A DNA stretch of 64,000 bases from Hemileia vastatrix (GCA_030280995.1 JASXTE010000001.1:30784606-30848605); one strand, 5' to 3'. Shown: positions 1-10,907, numbered from the stretch's first letter. Notes: generated by a model not told the origin, from the sequence alone. Numbers and translations are program-made.

Positions 1-352
1 GTGCAACGCGCGTTGCACAATCACTTCCATATCTCATGCAGCTGACTTGATATCAGCTGCATGAGATATGGGCAGCACATGCAATGCGCGCTGCATGCAG
101 CAGCAATGCAGGCTTCATGTGCTGCATGCAACGCGCATTAATTGCAGCAGCGATGCATGTTGCATGTGCTGCATGCAGTGCATTGCACATCCAGTTTTTT
201 TCTGGCTGTGCAATGCACACAGAGAAACCAAAGTCCCTGCAAGGGACTTTGGTCTCTAAAATGGAAGCAACTTTCCCTACCAGGTGCAAACTGGTGGGAA
301 AGTGAGAGACAAGTTAGACTGAAGTTGTTTGAAAGCAACTTCAGTCTTAAAA
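1..352. repeat. array of adjacent perfect or near-perfect hairpins
   Basis: At least six inverted repeats lie nearly end to end. 1-18 is a perfect palindrome. Arms 27-45 and 53-71 are 19 bp, perfect, with a 7-nt loop. Arms 72-81 and 116-125 sit in a GCATGC-rich stretch. Arms 181-189 and 207-215 enclose a T tract. Arms 227-238 and 242-253 are 12 bp with a 3-nt loop. Arms 270-283 and 291-303 have one bulge. Arms 317-327 and 336-346 are 11 bp. Each stem has its own sequence. Short ORFs on both strands here are by-products of the symmetry. Function unknown. Confidence 0.8.
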
Positions 353-884
353 AAATTAAAAATCATAAATAAAAATTTAAAAAAAAATTAAAATGTGAGT
401 TAGTATAAGAAAAAAAAAGTGCTAGTGATACCAAAAACCCAAGCCGATTTCATTTGGCTTGGTTATTTAATAATTATTTTTTAATACATTAAATTTAAAA
501 TTCAAACACCATGAAATATATGAAATTTTTTTATATGAATATTATAAATTTAATTTACCTCTTTCTCATAATTATATTTATAATTTTGTTTTTTTAATTT
601 TTGACTTTTAAGTTGATTTTTTGGAAATACAAAATTAAATTTTCAACTAAATTTTTTAGTAAGGTAAAAATAATTATAAATTTGACATTTTGGAATTGAA
701 TAATGAAAAAAATTTTAAATTTATTTAAAAAATATTTTTGTTAGAAGAATACCAATATTTTAAGGGTAGAAATATGGTGCAAATTGTAAGTAAAAAAATT
801 ATATTTTTTTTGTGAGGGGTTATTTCTATTTTTGTAAATATTTTTCAAAAACATTCATTAAATACTGAATTTAATTACTTTGTA
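353..884. other. AT-rich flank, no gene seen
   Basis: This stretch is very AT-rich and has no ORF or family similarity I recognise. A further short hairpin (CCAAGCC at 439-445, GGCTTGG at 456-462) follows the array upstream. The 5 bases at 880-884 (TTGTA) abut the gypsy LTR end and would be one copy of its target duplication. The partner copy is not in the window. Confidence 0.6.
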
Positions 885-2021
885 TGTCGGTCAGTTGTCT
901 AGAAGAGGGAAGAAAAGGGGGCAGAAAAGAAGAGAAAGAAAAAAGGAATAGACACTAAAGGTAAAAAGAAAGATAAAAATAATAAAAGAAATAATTTATT
1001 TAAAATGAAGCAAAGACGATTGAGTTGAGAGATGAACAAATTGAGGTTTTTATTTAATGATATATTAATTCAAGTAAGGGTTCTGCGCGGCAAACACTTT
1101 AATTACTATCAGACTTAAGGCTACCTTTTAATTGTTATATAGAATTTTTAATTAGATTGTAATACTAATAAAAAATAATAATAAATGTAATAAAATTTAA
1201 TTTAAATTGTTGAGTATATAGTAAGTGATGGGGCTACAGGGGATTAACCAAGGCCTTTTTATAGGAAATGGGCCCTCTGAAGTGCTACTATATTTGTAAA
1301 TACAAGAAACATAATAGAATAAAACAAGAATTTAAAAGAATAAGTGAAACATAACAATGTAGAGAAAAATATGAAACAAATAATCAAAAACCCCAATTAA
1401 GAATCCAATTTTCCCACAATTAATTCCCAAATCAGTAAGTAAAAATAGTAAATAACTAAACAAGCCTGGGACATATGGACTATGAGAAAAATAAATCAAA
1501 ACAGATTGTACAGTCTGATTTAAGGATTTTTAAGTGAAACAAAGAATATTGTTACGCAACAAAATATGTAATTAATCTCAATTTAGTATAAATTAATTAC
1601 TTGTTTTTTCCTGACACACTTATGGGTCAAAAGAAGCGTCATTATTTATTGTTTAATACTATAAAAAATGATATTTAATATATAAATATAAATAAATAAT
1701 TTAATTATATTATAAGTAAATTTTACACTTATAATTATAATATATGTTTTTAATTAATTAAATATAAATTAATAATTATTAAATACATTAAAAATGCGCC
1801 ATTATTTGTAGAATATAATATATTATGTTTAATTTAAATGTATAAAAAATTTATATAACCAATAAAATTAATATAACACTTATATGTAATAAGATACTTA
1901 TATAATTTTATTATGCAATAAAATATTAATTTATATACATTAAATACAATTCTTACACCCTCTTTCAGGTCCTATAAGTTAACATATAATTTACTGGGCA
2001 CCTGGAATAGCCTGGCTGACA
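885..2021 (-). repeat. Gypsy-C1 3' LTR (1137 bp)
   Basis: On the minus strand it starts TGTCAGCCAGGC at 2021 and ends CTGACCGACA at 885, giving canonical TG...CA ends. It aligns along its length with the LTR at 29664-30801, including the U3/R block around TATAAAAAGGCC, the motif GCCGCGCAGAACCC and a pyrimidine-rich end. Confidence 0.88.
1256..1263 (-). promoter_or_regulatory. TATA box of Gypsy-C1 LTR
   Basis: TATAAAAA on the minus strand, followed by GGCCTTGG and a CCCCTGTAGCC block. The same arrangement is found in every gypsy LTR of the window, so this is the likely core promoter. Transcription would start about 25-35 nt downstream (inference). Confidence 0.6.
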
Positions 2022-2032
2022 CTCCCTCACTC
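2022..2032 (-). other. polypurine tract of Gypsy-C1
   Basis: The minus strand reads GAGTGAGGGAG directly before the LTR start TGTCAGCC, the position of the plus-strand primer. The same purine run precedes the Gypsy-C5 LTR at 51860-51870. Confidence 0.75.
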
Positions 2033-2055
2033 TAAAAAAAACAATAAAAAAAATG

Positions 2056-2694
2056 CTAAGATTTTTTCTTTTTGTACTTTTTCAACAGAGTAGGCAGATT
2101 TGAAATCTCATTGCCAGGTATCCATGCATCATGTTCAGATGATTTGTTCTTATATCTCAATAAATATTCAGTACCACTTTCAGAAGTGATAATTCTATCA
2201 TTGAGAATTTTATCAATTTCTGCTGTTTCTGTGACTTCCTGAGGGTTTTTCTTAGGTCTTCCCCTTCTTTTGGGAAATAAGTCACTGTTGGAAGTATAAG
2301 GCTTAAGCAAAGAAATGGGAAAAACAGGATGTTTCCTATCATATGGAGAATACAATACAACTTCTACTGCATTATCACCAACCATTCTTTTAACAACAAA
2401 TGGTCCTACAAAAGGATCTTTTAATTTGTGGTTACCCTGTAAATTGAAATGGACAGTAGAGATCAACACTTCATCACCCTTTTTAAAAGTGCATTCTTTA
2501 TGGGATTTATCCCATCTTTTCTTTTCATATTCAAATGCTTTATCAATACAGCTCTGAGCATTTTTTCTGCATAGCTGTTGCATTTGCATGAAAGATTTTA
2601 CACCAGGGTGTAGTTCTAACTTAGGTAATTTATTATTGAGAATCTGAGAAGGAGTATTTGGGACATAACCTAACCAAATCTCAAAAGGCTTTTT
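2056..2694 (-). pseudogene. Gypsy-C1 integrase C-terminus with chromodomain
   Basis: This is the last ~210 codons of Pol, ending at a TAG at 2056-2058. It has the integrase GPF/Y-type module (DPFVGPFVVKRM). Near the C-terminus is a chromodomain-like block, roughly EIDKILNDR...EYLLRYKNK...WIP, followed by a Lys-rich tail. In chromoviruses such a domain binds modified histones and steers integration. The usual second aromatic (W in KW) is Y here, so binding specificity is uncertain. A TAG at 2692-2694 replaces a GAG codon present in Gypsy-C5 and separates this part from the integrase core. Confidence 0.85.
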
Positions 2695-3567
2695 CTAAGT
2701 GACAGAATGAACAGTACTATTATATGCAAATTCAAGACCAGGCAATAGAGTGACCCAGTAATGTGTAAATCTGTCATTGTCTTTATATTCTAAACCAAAG
2801 GCACAATACCTTCTAATCATATCTTCCAGAGTTTGAATCATTCTCTCAGCTAGACCATCAGTCTGAGGATGGTGAGCTGTAGACAATTTTAACTCACAGC
2901 CACAAATATCCATCAAAGAGGTCCAAAACTCAGAAGTGAATTTTGGATCCCTATCAGAGATAATGGCTTTTGGAAAAACAATAATATTAAACATGTAAGA
3001 CCACCATAAGAAAGCTAATTCTTTGTTGGATACATCTTTGTGGGTTGGAATAAATTTGCACATTTTTGTGAATCTATCTACTATTACCCAACAAGAGTTA
3101 AAGCTGTCTTTAATTGCAACAGGAAGACCAGTGACAAAACCCATATTAATGATTTGCCAGGGAGAATTAGGTGCTTCAATATGTTGTAATAACCCTGCTC
3201 TTGTACCTGTTAACCTTTTAGATTTTTGGCAGGAATCACAAGAATCAACATATAGTTTTGTGTCTTCAGACATATTATCCCACCATGCAGTGTTTCTGAT
3301 TCTAATCAATGTTTTTTCAAGATCAAAATGATCAGCTAATATGTCATAATGACAAAATTTGAGGATAGTTTCTTTCATAGAAGGAGGAATTAAAATTACA
3401 TTAGTAAGCTTTCTTCTATAATATATATAACCATCTTCAATAGAAAACTTTCCTTTATTCAAAGCATTTTGATACTTTGCAGGAAGAGTTTTTATTAATG
3501 CTTGAATTGAAGCATTCTTAGGATCATTTAAGATAGTAACCAATTTATTTAAATCAGAATCCTTATC
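2695..3567 (-). pseudogene. Gypsy-C1 integrase zinc-binding and catalytic core
   Basis: It encodes the H2C2 zinc-binding region (CHYDILADHF...CDSCQK) and the integrase core: VDRFTKM, ISDRDPKF (second Asp) and TAHHPQTDGLAERM (Glu region). The first catalytic Asp, expected in a MDFVTGLP motif, is Gly (codon 3139-3141, MGF), so catalysis should be lost. The frame runs into the solo LTR at 3568, which adds about 16 foreign codons at its N-terminal side. Confidence 0.85.
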
Positions 3568-4483
3568 TGAAGAAGTTTTAGCACAGAGGAAAGCTAAACA
3601 CAGGTTAATCAGCAACTGTGCACCTTACAACAACAAGTAACTACAACAAAGCGTGTGCTAAAACTGGACAAAAGACTCTATTCTCCCCACACAGTGCAAA
3701 GACTGTCAGATGCGGCCAAAAGGGAAAGCAGTGGACAGGATGAAGCAGTGGAAGGGATAAAGAGAATAGAGAGAAAGAGAAAGAAAAAGATTTGGATTTC
3801 ATTGCAAAAACAAACATACCTAAACACAGGTTAATCAGCAACTGTGCACCTTACAACAACAAGTAACTACAACAAAGCGTGTGCTAAAACTATAAGGGAC
3901 ACAATTGTGAGTTGCTGTGGTTAGGACTAAGAGAATTCGAGAAAAGATAACAGAAAAGAAAAGGGAAGAACCTGGACAAAAGACTCTATTCTCCCCACAC
4001 AGTGCAAAGACTGTCAGATGCGGCCAAAAGGGAAAGAAGTGGACAGGAAGAAGCAGTGGAAGGGATAAAGAGAATAGAGAGAAAGAGAAAGAAAAAGATT
4101 TGGATGGGGAAAACGGAAATGGCAAAGAGAGGGCTAATTATATGACAAAGTCCACCATCCAAAACAATAGAAACTAACACGACGTCGACAAAACTACTAA
4201 ACTACAATACAGGAAAAGAGACAGGTTCACATCCAAGGAAAAAGTTCTCAGCCGGGGAAAAGATTCACACTCCAGGTAAAGAAACACATCCTCGAGGTCC
4301 AGAATCAATACATTGACTCCAGGTGGGAAAGAAATGTTGTTCTTGATGCTGGATCTCGTATCTTTGAAGTTCCTCGGCAGAAAAAGTCAGGAAAAGAGGA
4401 TATGAGCAAGGAGAATGACTTGAGACAATGGTAAGAAGCTGGAGTAAGGAATGGGTCAGGTATTAAAGGCAGAAATTTTAACA
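3568..4483 (-). mobile_element. Copia-H solo LTR in Gypsy-C1 pol (916 bp)
   Basis: A complete Copia-H LTR in reverse orientation: the plus strand starts TGAAGAAGTTTTAG and ends AAATTTTAACA. It is flanked by a perfect 5-bp target duplication TTATC (3563-3567 and 4484-4488). It separates the RNase H end of the gypsy pol from integrase. No internal copia sequence remains, so it arose by LTR-LTR recombination after a full insertion. Confidence 0.95.
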
Positions 4484-5474
4484 TTATCATATGAATCCAG
4501 TATTAATTGTAATAACTCCTCTTCCAATACAACTATAAATATACCATGGATATGAACAGTATCATCTTCAGGTACATAAGCAGGATTTGAGTCATTATTT
4601 GGCAGAGGCAATCTGGAGAGCATATCAACATGGGAGTGAACATTTCCAGCTCTATGGATAATTGTCATCCTTCCTCTGTATTCTTGAACAGAAAGTTGCC
4701 ACCTGAACATATGTCTGTTAGGTGTCTTTAGGTTTAAGAGGGACTTCACAGCACTACAGTCAGTTACCAACTCAAATTTTTGGTCATCTAGATAGTAATA
4801 AAGCTTCTCAAGAGCCCAAACAACTGCTAAGCACTCCAATTGAGTGGCACCATATTTCAATTCACTATTTCTTAAGGTTCTTGAAATATAACAAATTACA
4901 ACTTCTGAGGATTTATCATTAATAATTTGCTTCAGGTGAAGGGCAGCACCCAGACCAATAAAGCTAGCATCTGTATATAGGACAAATGGCTTGTTAAAAT
5001 CTGGAAGAGCCAATATAGGGGCTGTAATTAAGCAACTTTTTAATGTATCAAAAGCTTTTTGACAGTCATTATTCCAGAGAAAAGCAACATCTTTTCTGGT
5101 CAGTTTTGTAAGAGGCAAGGCTATGACCTGATAATTTTTAATATATTGTCTATAATAGCCACACATACCCAAAAAACTTTGGATTTCTCTTACAGAAGTT
5201 GGTGCTTTCACATTTTGAATGGCAGCAACTTTGTTATGGTCTACACAAATTTGTAAGCCTGACACAACATCGCCAAGGACTTTCAAAGATTGAAAACCAA
5301 ATTTACACTTTTTTAAAGATAAGGTCATATTGACTTCATCCATTTTTTGGAAAACTCTATTCAAGTGAATCATATGTTCATCAAAAGTTTTAGAAAAAAC
5401 AATAATATCATCAATATAAACCATGAGCCAACCTTCAATAATTTCTTGATGGAAAGTGTTATCCATGACTTTCT
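4484..5474 (-). pseudogene. Gypsy-C1 reverse transcriptase palm/thumb and RNase H
   Basis: It begins just after a TAG at 5472-5474 where sister copies have a Gln codon (FQKVMDN). The catalytic YIDD is at 5407-5418. Downstream are the conserved LSLKKCKFG, SFLGMCGYYR and LTKLTRKD blocks, then a Ty3-type RNase H: the YTDAS Asp, the QLECLAVVWALEK Glu and the VTDCSA Asp. The end is cut by the solo LTR at 4483. The first part of the same reverse transcriptase lies upstream at 5475-7286. Confidence 0.87.
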
Positions 5475-7286
5475 AGAAAACTGAAGGAGCATTTTTAGGG
5501 CCAAATGGCATCCTAACATACTTATATATTCCCATATGAGTAGCAATAATCAAAAAGGTTTGAGAATTTTTCTCAACTGGAACTTGATGATATCCTTTAT
5601 TACCATCCAGACAACTAATAAATTTTGCACCTTGCAAGGTAGCATGTATTGAATTAATTCTGGGTAAAGATAAATATCATCAACAGTATAAGTGTTTAAA
5701 GCTCTGTAATCTCCACATAATCTAGCATTATCTTTTTCATAAGAAATCAAGACTGGGGAGATGACACAATATTTGGGGGTGACATCCACTTTCTCAATGA
5801 TATTCATTTTTAATAATGTTTTAATATTATCTTCAATATCCTTTCTTTTTGTTGGAGAAGCAGGATATGGTTTTTTCTTAAGACTAGGAGGAATATCACT
5901 CAAGTTACAGGACAAGGTAATTTTCATCTCTTCCTGAACAATTCCCAAGACATGAGAACCATGAGCAAAAGCCATAGCGAAAGAGGTAATAGAGGCAACA
6001 ATAGAATCTTTTTTTTCACTAGTCAACTGATCACCAAAAGAAGCAGTATTTATTTCATTTAATAAATCATCCATTTCAGTTGTTGTTCTACCTTTACATT
6101 GTATCAGTGAGTTACAAGATTTCAACAAATTTCCAGAAGTTCTAGGAGAGGAAATTTTGAATTTCCTTTTCCCATTCATTCCTAAGGTAAAGCAATTATT
6201 TGCTGGGTCCAGTTTCACACCAAACATGGTTAAAATATTATTTCCCATAATAAAACAATTGCTTAAATTATCATTTTTCATGACAACAAACTCACAAATA
6301 GCTCTGACAAAACCACCATTATATTTGAAGAATACAGAGGTTTTGTATTTGACAATAGGAAATAAGGTAGAACCATACCCTCTCCATTTTTCAGAAGTTA
6401 TAGGTAATAATTTACTCAAATATTCCTTATCCACTGAAGCCAAAGCTTTTTCAGACACCACACTTCCTCCATCACCAGAATCAAGAACTACATCAACATT
6501 TTTACCATTAATGATAACAGGTGCCTTCAAAGGTGATATAGGAATAGAATTGTTAGTAATATCTTTAATTATCTCAGCATTTTCTACTGAAGATAAATCC
6601 AATACACAATCTTCAGATATATTATTTAAATAATGGACATCTTGTTCCAACATTAAAACATCTTTAACAGATTCATTGTCATAGGAGATATTACTTTCAC
6701 AGTCACTGGATGAATTATTGGCATCAAGTTCAACTTCATCAGTTTCTTCATTTTGTTCAACAAGATGAATTTTCTTGTCACAAACATGAACCTTCTGCCA
6801 CGGTTTGTTACACTTATAACAAGTATTTGTTGCATATTTTTTAGGTGCAACTGGGGCAGAGGGTTTACCAGATTTTTCTGGGAGCTTTGTAGAAGGTTTA
6901 TTCTGATCATTATAAGATTTACCAAGGTAATTCTTTGGTTCATATCTATGGTTGAGCAGTACCTCATTACAGATATTAATGAAAGAAGAATTTTGCCTTA
7001 CATGCTCAGTTCTAGCCACAATCAAATCCCTAGGAGAATTTGGTAATTTATACAAGATTTTATCTCTCCAAATATCATAATCCATCTTTGGATCAATTGC
7101 TCTTAGGATTTTTGTTATTTTCATCAGAAAAACAATGGGTTTTTCAACAGAGGAGGATACATATCTAATATTCTCATACAGTCTCTGTTGAGCTAACCTG
7201 AATTTTGAACCACCAAACTGATTCTCAATCAAGGATTTCCAATCATTCCATGTATAATGATTGTTATCTAAAAAAACAGATTCATA
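5475..7286 (-). pseudogene. Gypsy-C1 Gag C-terminus, protease and RT N-terminus
   Basis: It reads in the same frame as the gag part upstream, from which a TAG at 7284-7286 (TGG in sister copies) separates it. In order it holds the Gag core (RLYENIRYVSSSVEKP...LYKLPNSPRDL) and a CX2CX7HXC knuckle at about 6777-6818 (CYKCNKPWQKVHVC). Next come the retropepsin motif LDSGDGG (DSG at 6474-6482; sister copies have DSGAGG) and the RT N-terminus (ARLCGDYRALNTY). A one-base deletion near 5664 shifts the frame, so the tail to 5550 is out of frame. Confidence 0.85.
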
Positions 7287-9034
7287 CTACATCAAGGCTA
7301 CATTGGAAAATAAAGAAATTAGCTTAGAAACAATTTCCTCATCAGGTAGTTTATAAGATCTCTTTAAATTATCAATTCTTTGGATAAAGTGTTGCCAATC
7401 AGAGGAAGAATCACCATCGAAGGTAGGATATTGGTCTAACTTAGGCCAATTTTTCTGACTACTGGGATGGTCCACTTTTTGGTTTGAATTATTAATTATT
7501 AATAATTCCTGAAGTTTAGCCAGGTGTTCAGAAATTTCATTATTTACAGAAACAGCTGGTGCATCACCATCACAAGATATTTTTCTAGTTTTAAAAGATT
7601 TTACAGACTCATTGTCAGTTTGTTTAATGGTTGAAATATGAGGAAGAAAGGATGAACTTTGCTCAGGTTTTTTCCCTTTATTTTTAAGCAGCTTATTGAC
7701 AGCAATCTCATTTAATTCATTATTGATGGTTAAGGTTGAGAATTTTTCCTGCAGGTCAGACACATAGTTTCTTATTCTTGGAATTTCAGACATCTGGTCA
7801 TTTACTTTTGCAAGAGATAGAACATTTCTGTGCTCAGAAACTGAGTGTTTGGCACTTAGTGCATGGAAATCATTTCTTAGCTTCTTAAACTCATTTTGCA
7901 GAGATTTTATTTCATTTTTGAATGAATAATTTTCTTCAATAAGGGGTTTCAATTCACTCAAGGTCTTATGTAGACTGATATTTCTATCTGAGATAGCTCT
8001 ATGGTCACTTCTTATTTGTTTTTGTTGACTAAGAACAATATTCAAGGTTTCTTTGATTTTTAAATAGGCTGTATCTTGTACAGAAGAACTCACTTTACAT
8101 TGCAAGTGTAAATTATTTAATCTATCATTTTCATGAATTAACACATCTCTCAAATGTTTGTCTTTCACAACATTAAAATCAAGGGTATCTTTCAATATTT
8201 CCTCAGAAGTTCTTTCAATTAAGGTATAGATTTCAGGGGGAACAGAATCATTTTTAATTGCAAGAGAAGGATTAATTAAAGAAGTAGAAGTTAAATGTAA
8301 AGGTTCATCAAATGACAATTTGCTAATTACATCAATAGGGCTACTAGTTACAGGAAGCTGTCTTTTAACAGGTTTAACTGTTCTTTCACCATGTTCAATA
8401 ATATTACCTGCAGAAGAAGATTTATTAGAAAACATACCCAAGTAACTATCAACCAAATTACTTACCATGGCAGAGGAAGAAACTTCCCCTGAGACTGGGT
8501 TTGGGATTGTGCTTGGGCCTTCTTTCTCCTGCCTTGTTGGTAGGGATGAGGAGGTGGATGGAAATTGGGTGTTCTGGATGGGCCAGGCTGATGATGAGGA
8601 GGGTGTTGCACATTCTGTTGGTAGTGACTCATTAGATAATCCCATTTCCATTGCTCTACTTCCATAGTATTTGGATTTTGGATGGTTGAGCTGGGTGGCT
8701 GTGAAGGTTGAGCCTGAAACTGAGGCTGATTGGGAGGCAACTGAGGAGGGGCCTGGGCCTGAATCTGGTTCCTGAGTTCTTGAACCTGATCCCACAAGGT
8801 GTCTACTTTTGCTATGTACGTCATATTTTCTGTCTTCAACTCTTTTATATGACTGGACAGGTTGCTGATTTGTTGTGGCAGAGGAAGCTTTTTTATTTTG
8901 AATCCTTTTGGAAGACCTTCTTGAGGTACTAGAGGCTTTACTTCCTTCTGTGGTGCTGGGGGAAGGGGGTTTGGTTTGTTTACATTTCCTGTCATTTCCA
9001 CATCCTGAAGTATGTGAATTCTTTGTGTTAGCAT
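7287..9034 (-). pseudogene. Gypsy-C1 Gag N-terminal extension and capsid-like core
   Basis: This frame is open for about 580 codons from the copia insertion at 9035. The first ~190 residues are Ser/Thr/Pro-rich and low in complexity. A block MVSNLVDSYLG...SPIDVISKLSFDEPLHL follows, then ~200 residues of charged coiled coil (Leu/Ile heptads around KIKETLNIVLSQQKQI and SLQNEFKKLRNDF). It ends with the retrotransposon Gag core (YPTFDGDSSSDWQHFIQRI...LPDEEIVSKLISLF), which resembles Gag cores I recall from rust fungi. A second ORF overlaps in the +1 frame at 8462-8995. Confidence 0.8.
8462..8995 (-). CDS. overlapping Pro/Gln-rich coiled-coil ORF of Gypsy-C1
   Basis: This 177-codon ORF lies +1 to gag. 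The start chosen is the ATG at 8995-8993 (MTGNV), which is conserved in Gypsy-C3 and C4; the frame stays open upstream to the copia insertion. It encodes a basic stretch (FKIKKLPLPQQ), a heptad region (ISNLSSHIKELKTENM...VDTLWDQVQELRN), a Pro/Gln-rich part, a WKWDYLMSHYQQNVQ motif and a basic C-terminus GRRKK ending PLPW. Its TAA (8464-8462) overlaps an ATG of the gag frame (8468-8466) as ATGGTAA. Function unknown; it could be an accessory or alternative Gag product. Confidence 0.6.
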   Translation of the reverse strand: MTGNVNKPNPLPPAPQKEVKPLVPQEGLPKGFKIKKLPLPQQISNLSSHIKELKTENMTYIAKVDTLWDQVQELRNQIQAQAPPQLPPNQPQFQAQPSQPPSSTIQNPNTMEVEQWKWDYLMSHYQQNVQHPPHHQPGPSRTPNFHPPPHPYQQGRRKKAQAQSQTQSQGKFLPLPW

Positions 9035-9915
9035 TGTTGAAATTTCTGCCTCTAATACCTGACCCATTCCTTACTCCAGCTTCTTACCATCGTCTCAAGT
9101 CATTCTCCTTGCTCATATCCTCTTTTCCTGATTTTTCCCACCAAGGAACTTCAAAGATACGAGCTCCAGCATCAAGAACAACATTTCTTTCCCACCCGGA
9201 GTCAATGTATTGATTCTGGACCTCGAGGACGTGTTTCTTTACCTGGAGTGTGAATCTTTTCCCCGGCTGAGAACTTTTTCCTTGATGTGAACCTGTCTCT
9301 TTTCCTGTATTGTAGTTTAGTAGTTTTGTTGATGTCGTGTTAGTTTCTATTGTTTTGGATGGTGGACTTTGTCATATAATGAGCCCTCTCTTTGCCATTT
9401 CCGTTTTCCCCATCCAAATCTTTTTCTTTCTTTTTCTCTCTATTCTCTTTATCCCTTCCACTGCTTTCCCTTTTGGCCGTGTCTGACAGTCTTTGCACTG
9501 TGTGGGGAGAATAGAGTCTTTTGTCCAGGTTCTTTCCTTTTCTTTTCTGTTATCTTTTCTCTAATTCTCTTAGTCCTAACCACAGCAACTCACACTTGTT
9601 TCCCTTATAGTTTTAGCACATGCTTTGATGTAGTTACTTGTTGTTGTAAGGTGCACAGTTGCTGATTAACCTGTGTTTAGGTATGTTTGTTTTTGCAATG
9701 AAATCCAAATCTTTTTCTTTCTCTTTCTCTCTATTCTCTTTATCCCTTCCACTGCTTTCCCTTTTGGCCGCATCTGACAGTCTTTGCACTGTGTGGGGAG
9801 AATAGAGTCTTTTGTCCAGTTTTAGCACACGCTTTGTTGTAGTTACTTGTTGTTGTAAGGTGCACAGTTGCTGATTAACCTGTGTTTAGCTTTCCTCTGT
9901 GCTAAAACTTCTTCA
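9035..9915 (+). repeat. Copia-H A 5' LTR (881 bp)
   Basis: It starts TGTTGAAATTTCTGCC and ends CTTCTTCA next to the PBS. It has the full module order X-Y-Z-W-X-Z: X is a CT-rich block ending GAGTCTTTTGTCCAG, Y begins GTTCTTTCC, Z begins GTTTTAGCACA, and W is a short TATGTTTGTTTTTGC spacer. Confidence 0.9.
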
Positions 9916-9930
9916 GGTTATGGGCCCAGT
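9916..9930 (+). other. Copia-H A primer-binding site (half tRNA-iMet type)
   Basis: GGTTATGGGCCCAGT directly follows the LTR. It is complementary to the anticodon stem-loop of eukaryotic initiator tRNA-Met (CTGGGCCCATAACC), not to a tRNA 3' end. Drosophila copia and yeast Ty5 prime from a cleaved 5' half of this tRNA, and I recall the same PBS in copia. Confidence 0.85.
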
Positions 9931-10057
9931 TGCCTAAAGCACCTCTCTCAAGAATACTTACAACAAAACCGCTTACTGGACAATAAAACAGCCTTTTCAC
10001 TCAGATTTTGGATCATCTTCTTTCTCTCCAAATCTTTGCTGTTGACTCGACCAAATC

Positions 10058-10907
10058 ATGGCCTCCAATCAGGATTCAAGTAGGGTTATGGTCACCCCTC
10101 TTACTGACAAATCTTATGACACCTGGGAACACATTCTGCGTCTTCACTTTGAATTCTGGATTATTTTGGCATTGTTTCTGGACAAGTTCCTGCCCCTGTT
10201 CCTCACAATGATGGTTCACCTTCAGACGCTGAAATCAAAGCTCAACTTGCTTTCTGGATCAAAAATGACACCAGGTGCAAGTATGAAATCATCACCAGAT
10301 TGGATGATGTTAACAAGAAGCTGGTCAACACTTGCCACACCTCTGCTCAAATGTGGTCAGTTCTTGCAAGAAGACACACCAGCAATAAAGTTGGATCACG
10401 GATTTCTCACTTTCTCTTTCTGAAGGAGGAGACCCCAAAACTCATGTTGATGCATTCAAAGGCATTAACTTCCATATGATCCCCTCTGGGCTCATCATTC
10501 CCCAGGAAATTCTTATTTATCTCTTCTTTGCCACTCTTCCACCCTCCTACAAACATTGACGTGGTTTGCTCACCAGAGACAGACAGGAAATTGATCACCT
10601 GCATCTGGATGATGTTTTATCTTCTTTCCTGGATTACGCTGCTGATGACAAAGTTGTTGATGAATTTCACAATGCTATGTCAAATGTCAATGCTCATTCT
10701 GCCTCAGCCAAATCATCAAAATCATCCAAATCCAAGGCACGCAGCAAACTCTCATGTTCTATTCATGGTCAAAATGTTGGACATGATGACAATCATTGCT
10801 TTGTTCAACACCCTGAACTCCGTCCCAAGAAGAACCAAGCCAACTCAGCTGCTCCATCAAAGGAAAATTCCATCAAAGCAACTCCTGTTCCCCCTCCTCA
10901 GGAATAA
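10058..10907 (+). pseudogene. Copia-H A gag, broken
   Basis: It starts at the ATG of MASNQDSS, as in the cleaner copies C and E. Comparison with C shows four lesions. One base is deleted near 10153, 19 bp are missing at about 10413, TGG became TGA at 10557-10559, and GAA became TAA at 10905-10907. The surviving segments still show the Gag core (DLLTRDRQEIDHLHLDDVL-type helix) and a CX2HX5HX4C knuckle (CSIHGQNVGHDDNHC). Confidence 0.88.

Larger units (their letters stand above)
885..9034 (-). mobile_element. Gypsy-C1, chromovirus LTR retrotransposon, 5' end lost
   Basis: Read on the minus strand the element runs from gag (right) through protease, reverse transcriptase, RNase H, integrase and chromodomain to a complete 3' LTR at 885-2021. 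It is cut at 9035 by the 5' LTR of Copia-H A, inside the first third of gag, and the missing 5' part is not found on the far side of that copia. A solo Copia-H LTR splits pol at 3568-4483. In-frame stops and at least one frameshift make it non-autonomous. Confidence 0.9.

Noticed and set aside
53..372. Several short overlapping ORFs on both strands at the left edge
   Set aside because: They arise from the palindromic GCATGC-rich sequence and mirror each other between strands; some lack an ATG start.
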